A stretch of DNA of 49,131 nt from Phocaeicola paurosaccharolyticus JCM 15092. Its GTDB lineage: Bacteria; Bacteroidota; Bacteroidia; Bacteroidales; Bacteroidaceae. The notes under the pieces are model-generated. The model was not told the origin of the DNA, did no database searches, and saw only the letters and a list, made by a program, of their open reading frames with translations. This document shows, piece after piece, positions 44,214 through 49,131 of the stretch. Made by a program: the position numbers and the translations under genes. The stretch spans positions 1-49,131 of the forward strand of contig NZ_BAJR01000024.1 in NCBI RefSeq assembly GCF_000613805.1. The letters run 5' to 3'. Each line of letters opens with the position of its first letter. Positions within the stretch are counted from its first letter, which is position 1.

Positions 44214-46048
44214 CTGCTTATTGTCGGCAACAGCTTGAATGCTGCTCTTACAGCAATCTCAGTCTTTCCGAAACCCACATCACCACAAATTAGTCTGTCC
44301 ATAGGACGATCATTCTCCATGTCCTCCTTGACATCTATTGTTGCTTTCAGCTGGTCGGGTGTATCTTCGTATATGAAACTTGCCTCAAGTTCGTTCTGCA
44401 GGAAGCTATCCTTGCTATACCTGAAGCCTTTCTCCTGTCTTCTTTTTGAATATAGCTTTATCAAATCCCTTGCTATATCCTTTATCTTCGATTTAGTTCT
44501 GTCCTTGAGTTTCTCCCATGCCCCTGTGCCAAGTTTGTTTATTCTTGGAGCTTCACCCTCTTTACCTTTGTACTTAGATATTTTATGGAGTGAGTGTATA
44601 GAGACAAAGACAACGTCATCATTCTGATAGATAAGTTTTATAACCTCCTGCGTGTTATCACCGTTAGGAATTCGTACAAGTCCTCCGAAACGTCCTATTC
44701 CATGGTCAATATGTACCACATAATCACCTATTTCGAATTGGTTCAACTCTTTCAGAGTAAGAGCAACCTTTCCATTTCTTGCTCTCTCACTCTTCAGGTT
44801 ATATTTATGGAAACGGTCGAAAATCTGATGGTCGGTAAAGAGACAACTCTTTATTGTGTTATCTACAAATCCATCATGAAGAGTCCTGTTTATAGGAGTG
44901 AAATCTATCTTATCTCCCCTCTCCTCGAAAATATCTTTCAGACGCAGAACCTGTTTATCACTGTCTGAACAGATATATAGCTTATATCCACCTTTCAGAT
45001 AGTCGGACAAAGTAGAACTTACCAAGTCAAAATTCTTGTGGAATATAGGTTGCACGGAGATATTGAAGTCCAATTTAGCTTGAACAGACTGTGAAGGATG
45101 GTTACCGAATTCTATCCTACGGAAGTCTACAATCTTTCTTAGGAACTCATCACCACTTATCAGGTTGAGCGCACTTAATGGAAATGGAGCGCCATCGTTT
45201 TCAGCCTTCCATGCAGTAACAGCCTGTGGCGAAAGCGCATCATTATAGCTTTTATCAATATTCTCTTTAGACCAGAAAATATCTTTTATAACGACTACAG
45301 AATCCTGCGGTATAAAATCGAGGAATGATATCTTTGAAATAGAGCCATTATGTGAATCAAGCTCAGAAACAATAGATACAGAATCTTTCTTCTCTTTCGA
45401 GAGCTGTGACTCAATCTCGAATGTTCTTATACTGTCAACCTCATCCCCAAAGAAGTCTATTCTGAATGGATATTCCGAAGAGTAAGAGAAAACATCGACT
45501 ATACTTCCTCTATGTGCAAACTGTCCCGGCTCGTATACATAATCTACATGCTCAAAACCAAGATCCGACAACTTCTCCACCAACTTTGTTATTGAGAGCC
45601 TGTCGTTGAGAACAACCTTAAGAGTCTTTGTAGTAAGTTCCTTATGTGCTATAACCTTCTCAGTTATTGCTTCGGGGTATGTAATGACTGTAATAGGTTT
45701 TCCCTTTTGAATACTACTAAGCACCTCTGTCCTTAATATTTCGTTTGCAGAGTCCTTTTGACCATACTTTATTGCCCTTCTGTAAGACGAAGGGAAAAAG
45801 AATATATTCGACTCTCCATTTATCTGAGTTATATCATGGTAGAAATATCCTGCCGACTCAATATCATCAAGAATAAAAAGGAATATAGAGTCATCTCTTT
45901 TCAAAAAATTAGAAAAGAAAAGTGAAGCAGATGAGCCTTGCAACCCCTTTAAATAAGAGTATTTGATTTTCCTGTCACTCAGGATTTTACTCATTGCGAC
46001 AGTATTGGGATGAGAACTATATATACGTTGTATTTCAGATATATCCAT
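44201..46048 (-). CDS. mfd: Transcription-repair coupling factor Mfd, N-terminal part (frameshifted)
   Basis: Mfd removes stalled RNA polymerase and recruits UvrA for transcription-coupled repair. This 615-aa part (ATG 46048; an in-frame TTG at 46057 is less likely) has the UvrB-like N-terminal region, the polymerase-binding CarD-like domain (about 450-515, with GDYVVHIDHGIGRF), and the first motor domain with Walker A GDVGFGKTE. It then runs out of frame after AAFK and ends LLPTISRWLF. One missing base at about 44234/44235 (AAGCT where AAGGCT is expected) explains this. It could be a real mutation or an assembly error. Confidence 0.9.
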   Translation of the reverse strand: MDISEIQRIYSSHPNTVAMSKILSDRKIKYSYLKGLQGSSASLFFSNFLKRDDSIFLFILDDIESAGYFYHDITQINGESNIFFFPSSYRRAIKYGQKDSANEILRTEVLSSIQKGKPITVITYPEAITEKVIAHKELTTKTLKVVLNDRLSITKLVEKLSDLGFEHVDYVYEPGQFAHRGSIVDVFSYSSEYPFRIDFFGDEVDSIRTFEIESQLSKEKKDSVSIVSELDSHNGSISKISFLDFIPQDSVVVIKDIFWSKENIDKSYNDALSPQAVTAWKAENDGAPFPLSALNLISGDEFLRKIVDFRRIEFGNHPSQSVQAKLDFNISVQPIFHKNFDLVSSTLSDYLKGGYKLYICSDSDKQVLRLKDIFEERGDKIDFTPINRTLHDGFVDNTIKSCLFTDHQIFDRFHKYNLKSERARNGKVALTLKELNQFEIGDYVVHIDHGIGRFGGLVRIPNGDNTQEVIKLIYQNDDVVFVSIHSLHKISKYKGKEGEAPRINKLGTGAWEKLKDRTKSKIKDIARDLIKLYSKRRQEKGFRYSKDSFLQNELEASFIYEDTPDQLKATIDVKEDMENDRPMDRLICGDVGFGKTEIAVRAAFKLLPTISRWLF

Positions 46049-46067
46049 AAAATTCAAAATAATAGTG

Positions 46068-46075
46068 CAAAATTA
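46068..46075 (-). promoter_or_regulatory. -7 box of the mfd promoter
   Basis: On the minus strand TAATTTTG fits TAnnTTTG, 19 bp upstream of the ATG at 46048. No TTG at normal spacing. Confidence 0.45.
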
Positions 46076-46127
46076 CTGAAATATCTCATTTATTCTATTT
46101 AAAGGAAAACCTATTTATTTTATTTAT

Positions 46128-46135
46128 TAGATTTG
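46128..46135 (+). promoter_or_regulatory. -7 box of the large TPR gene
   Basis: TAGATTTG fits TAnnTTTG, 60 bp upstream of ATG 46196. Confidence 0.45.
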
Positions 46136-46195
46136 CATATGTGAACATGTATGTTGTCATATTTGTTTATTAACTAATAAATTATTAAGTCTATT

Positions 46196-48364
46196 ATGGA
46201 CGAAAAGATAGAAGAAATCTACTTATTGCTTGATAATAAGGCAGTAAAAGCAGCTCTATTGAAGATTGAATCAGCTGCTCTAGAGATAAATGAGGGTGAA
46301 ATCGGAGATGAAGCACATAATTTGCTTGTATCGTATGAAATGATGATTTCGTACATTATGCAAGGAATTAAAGATCCCAACATGCATGATATGATAAGAA
46401 AGAGTTTGGCTCATGCATACAACATCACAGAGAGAATAGCCCTGATAAAGAGACACAAAAATTCAGACTCTACTATTTCCAAAATAAATAAAGCAATTAG
46501 TTCTGAATATATCCCTCTCGATAAGATACAAAAGAAGTTGGAGAATTATACAGAGAATATAGGTACTGCCGATCTAATATACTCTCCCGACGATATTGAT
46601 GATAAGAAGTTAGATATGTCTAAAAAGCATGAGGAGGTTGTAAACTACATGTTCAACAAGACCTATGCCTCTTTGCGTTGGAGTGAAACTGACCATATTC
46701 AGGCAAAGGAATTGATGAGTTCACTGCTTATCACAGATGAAGACAAGGCTATATTTTTAAGTGCTATCACAATGAGCCTTTTACATGTTTTCGATGATAA
46801 GAAATTCCTCCTTTTGATATCTTCGTACAATAATGAAAGTGCTTTAATCTCAGCAAGAGCTCTGGTAGGTGTTGTTATAATACTTCAGATAAACTCAAAG
46901 TGTATAAATTTTTACCCTGAGATACTGGCACAACTCTCCATACTAAAAGATGACAAGAGAGTGGTAAAAGACTTAAGGAATATACAGCTACAGTTCCTAA
47001 TGACGCGCGAGACTGATAACTTCGATAAGAAGATTCGTGAAGGCATTATGGAAGATGTGATGAAAGTTAAGAGGGATTCCGAGGATATAGATGATACTGA
47101 TGGGGAGAATCCTGACTGGGAAAAGATTAAATACGATTCCGGCTTTTCTGATAAGTTAATGGAGATAAATGAACTTCAGTCATCGGGTGCAGATATCTAT
47201 ATGCATTCGTTCGCACCCTTGAAAAAATATGGTTTTTTCTTCAAGATATCCCATTGGTTCTACCCTTTCTTCACATATCAGTCTGACATATTCCCTATTA
47301 TAAATAGGATGAAGAATGAGGAGATACCATTCATTGATATCATGATTAAGTCTGTATTCTTCTGCAACTTGGATAAGTATTCATTATGCTTCACTTTCCA
47401 GAGCATTCCGGCTTCACAAAAGGAGCAGTTTTTAAGTCAGTTCTCAGAATTAAACGAAAATTATTCGGATAAGAATGAGATTATAAAGTTATTCGAAGAG
47501 GAATCAAAGAGAAGTGATATAATCAGTCGCCTCTACATTCAGGATCTATATAGATTTTTTAAGCTCTGGAATTATAAAAATGAGGAAAATGACATATTCA
47601 ATGATAAGTTCGACTTATGGAACAATCCATATCTATGCGACCTGTTAAGTGATGAAGAAACTTTGAAGCAGATAGGATCATTTCTAATTAAATATGACTA
47701 CCTGCAGGAGGCACAACAGATATACCAGTTAATGAATATCACAATTCCTGAAGATGCTGAGTCATGGCAGAAGACTGGATTTATACTTCAGAAACTATCA
47801 AGATGTGAAGAAGCTATAAGATGCTACCTTCGCGCAGATATGTTAGTACCTGAGCAGAAGTGGACAAACCTTCATCTTGCCCAGTGCTACAAAAAAATAG
47901 GAGAATATACCAAAGCTATAGAGTATTACAAGATTATTGAAGAGTTGAATCCTGAGAATCTAAATATTGACATTCAGATAGGGCAATGTTTCATAAAGCT
48001 AGAGAAATATAAAGAGGCGCAACAATATTTCTATAAGGTAATATATATTGATGAGAATAATATCAATGCACTGAGAGCTCTTGGTTGGTGTTTGGCGCAG
48101 ACAGGAAATTATGATGAGGCAAAAAAATATTTTTCTTTGGTCATTGGCGAAGATAAAGCGAATGCTTACGACTATATCAACCTAGGGCACGTGAACATAA
48201 TTCAAGGTAATATTGTAGATGCAATAAACAACTATAGAATCGGAGCCGTGCTAATCTTTGATAAAGAGAAGATTTTCAAAACTATTGATGAAAGCAAGGT
48301 ATTCCTCAGGAGCCATGGTGTAAGTGAAGATTACATTTCAATTTTGACTGACTTGATAATATAA
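46196..48364 (+). CDS. Large TPR-repeat protein of unknown function
   Basis: A 722-aa cytosolic protein without signal peptide. The N-terminal 480 aa are helical and acidic and match no family I recognise; residues about 505-690 hold at least five tetratricopeptide repeats, such as ANAYDYINLGHVNIIQGNIVD and LNIDIQIGQCFIKLEKYKEA. Probably a scaffold or regulator. It stands alone, divergent from mfd and convergent with the DMP19 gene, with a terminator shared at its end. Confidence 0.8.
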   Translation: MDEKIEEIYLLLDNKAVKAALLKIESAALEINEGEIGDEAHNLLVSYEMMISYIMQGIKDPNMHDMIRKSLAHAYNITERIALIKRHKNSDSTISKINKAISSEYIPLDKIQKKLENYTENIGTADLIYSPDDIDDKKLDMSKKHEEVVNYMFNKTYASLRWSETDHIQAKELMSSLLITDEDKAIFLSAITMSLLHVFDDKKFLLLISSYNNESALISARALVGVVIILQINSKCINFYPEILAQLSILKDDKRVVKDLRNIQLQFLMTRETDNFDKKIREGIMEDVMKVKRDSEDIDDTDGENPDWEKIKYDSGFSDKLMEINELQSSGADIYMHSFAPLKKYGFFFKISHWFYPFFTYQSDIFPIINRMKNEEIPFIDIMIKSVFFCNLDKYSLCFTFQSIPASQKEQFLSQFSELNENYSDKNEIIKLFEEESKRSDIISRLYIQDLYRFFKLWNYKNEENDIFNDKFDLWNNPYLCDLLSDEETLKQIGSFLIKYDYLQEAQQIYQLMNITIPEDAESWQKTGFILQKLSRCEEAIRCYLRADMLVPEQKWTNLHLAQCYKKIGEYTKAIEYYKIIEELNPENLNIDIQIGQCFIKLEKYKEAQQYFYKVIYIDENNINALRALGWCLAQTGNYDEAKKYFSLVIGEDKANAYDYINLGHVNIIQGNIVDAINNYRIGAVLIFDKEKIFKTIDESKVFLRSHGVSEDYISILTDLII

Positions 48365-48366
48365 TA

Positions 48367-48412
48367 AAAAGACTCCCCCGCTCCATTTAATGTAGCGTGG
48401 GAGTCTTTTATC
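48367..48412. terminator. Terminator between TPR and DMP19-like genes
   Basis: AAAAGACTCCC and GGGAGTCTTTT pair (48367-48377, 48399-48409), with an inner CGCT / AGCG; followed by T-rich DNA. A-run on the other side lets it serve both convergent genes. Confidence 0.88.
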
Positions 48413-48423
48413 TATTCTCTTTT

Positions 48424-48957
48424 TTACTTTTCTATCTTAGCAAACTGTTCGATATTATTGTCTACATATTCAGCAATCTGTGCTGTTATGAGTTCTTCCA
48501 TATCCATGAATTTTTCTTCCAGTTCATCGAAAGCTTCGTATTGCTCATACATTGCCATAAACTCATCATCATCACACTCCTTCTCAAGATCCTTACGGTT
48601 CTCTTCATAAATTTTCTTAGCATCATATATCAGTTTTGAGAAATCCTTTGCACCAAATATTCTCATCGCCATAGCAAAAGGATTGTCAAATATGTATGGG
48701 CCATATCCATTCTGTATCAACTGGATAAATCCTCCCTCATTAATTTCTTCTCTAAAGAAGTGGTACCCAAGCAGTGAGTGCTGATGACCATTAAGAAGAG
48801 GCATTGTAGATGCATCAATTACCCCACCGGTAACCTCTAGATATTTATCAGTAAAGACTTTGATAAATTCATCCATTCCGGCAGTAGCTGCAGCAGCCAC
48901 CTCTTTATCTGTTATAATAATTTTATTTTCCTCCATTAATCGACTTTTTTCAAGCAT
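48424..48957 (-). CDS. DMP19-family protein (DUF4375), acidic
   Basis: A 177-aa acidic protein (170 aa if ATG 48936 is the start). Residues about 20-170 match the DMP19/DUF4375 family, named for a Neisseria protein that mimics DNA and blocks a DNA-binding repressor. The motif GHQHSLLGYHFFREEINEGGF is broken here by quoting; key parts are NGHQHSLL, FIQLIQNGYG and the C-terminal acidic EKECDDDEFM followed by EEKFMDMEE. No signal peptide. Whether this protein mimics DNA is unknown; many family members are uncharacterised. The promoter allows both starts. Confidence 0.82.
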   Translation of the reverse strand: MLEKSRLMEENKIIITDKEVAAAATAGMDEFIKVFTDKYLEVTGGVIDASTMPLLNGHQHSLLGYHFFREEINEGGFIQLIQNGYGPYIFDNPFAMAMRIFGAKDFSKLIYDAKKIYEENRKDLEKECDDDEFMAMYEQYEAFDELEEKFMDMEELITAQIAEYVDNNIEQFAKIEK

Positions 48958-48970
48958 AAATATTACTATA

Positions 48971-49000
48971 CAAAAATAGATAAAAAACCGACTTTCACAA
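48971..49000 (-). promoter_or_regulatory. Promoter of the DMP19-like gene
   Basis: On the minus strand TTG (49000-48998), 19 bp, then TATTTTTG (48978-48971), a full match to the promoter form. With a start site near 48965, the leader would be about 8 nt to ATG 48957 or 29 nt to ATG 48936, which favours the second start. Confidence 0.75.
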
Positions 49001-49131
49001 TCATCTTTGGTACATTCTTTCCCAATATATGGAGCAGAATTGTTTTTATCATAATCGATTATTTGATAAAGTATTATAATTTAACTGAATTGCAATCTGC
49101 AGCTTGCAAATGAATAGTCATATAGAATTAT

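Noticed and set aside
42681..46048. Two separate functional helicase genes
   Set aside because: Together they match one Mfd, motifs of one motor are split between frames, and a single inserted base joins them.

Overview
The window reads as core chromosome of a low-GC Bacteroidales bacterium, most likely in or near Bacteroidaceae (Bacteroides, Phocaeicola or Prevotella relatives). Reasons: many -7 boxes fit the Bacteroidota form TAnnTTTG, some with TTG about 19-23 bp upstream; sugar genes include a Nudix-type arabinose regulator; glycolysis uses a pyrophosphate-dependent phosphofructokinase; and several families are typical of the group (Porin_10, DUF4421, DUF4468, FadL-like outer-membrane protein, golvesin-domain amidase). 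I see no tRNA, rRNA, CRISPR array, prophage or insertion sequence.

Layout. 1-2.6 kb: hexose transporter and galactokinase. 2.7-12.9 kb: an arabinose/pentose locus in the order aldose epimerase, Na+/sugar symporter, Nudix regulator AraR, araD, araA, araB, transketolase, rpiB. It takes L-arabinose from import to the pentose phosphate pool. 13.1-14.2 kb: a secreted DUF4468-like protein. 14.5-17.7 kb: a 2-oxoglutarate:ferredoxin oxidoreductase operon (korD, korA, korB, korC) that also encodes a 94-aa TPR protein and an unlisted 55-aa membrane microprotein. 17.8-22.9 kb: outer-membrane porin, anchored solute-binding protein, Gfo/Idh/MocA oxidoreductase and DUF4421 protein. 23.0-25.9 kb (minus): FadL-like protein and a Tyr/Trp/Gly-rich secreted protein. 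26.1-30.7 kb: prmA, a GH25 lysozyme, PPi-phosphofructokinase, a small protein and a PlsC-type acyltransferase. 31.0-36.2 kb: a 950-aa amidase-like protein, a small acidic protein and a YgiQ radical-SAM protein. 36.4-41.7 kb (minus): a tightly coupled five-gene operon iorA-iorB-aminotransferase-paaK-ACT, linking aromatic amino acids, aryl-pyruvates and aryl-acetyl-CoA. 41.8-42.5 kb: a Nit2/YafV-like omega-amidase. 42.7-46.0 kb: mfd, broken by a one-base deletion. 46.2-49 kb: a large TPR protein and an acidic DMP19-family protein.

The points most worth checking are: the microprotein inside the kor operon; the aryl-acid operon, whose IorA lacks the usual C-terminal ferredoxin domain; a half-site shared by the araM and araB promoters that is a good AraR operator candidate; a four-copy 22-bp tandem repeat carrying a GATCATGATC palindrome between two convergent genes; and the mfd frameshift. 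No clearly new defence or mobile system is visible.
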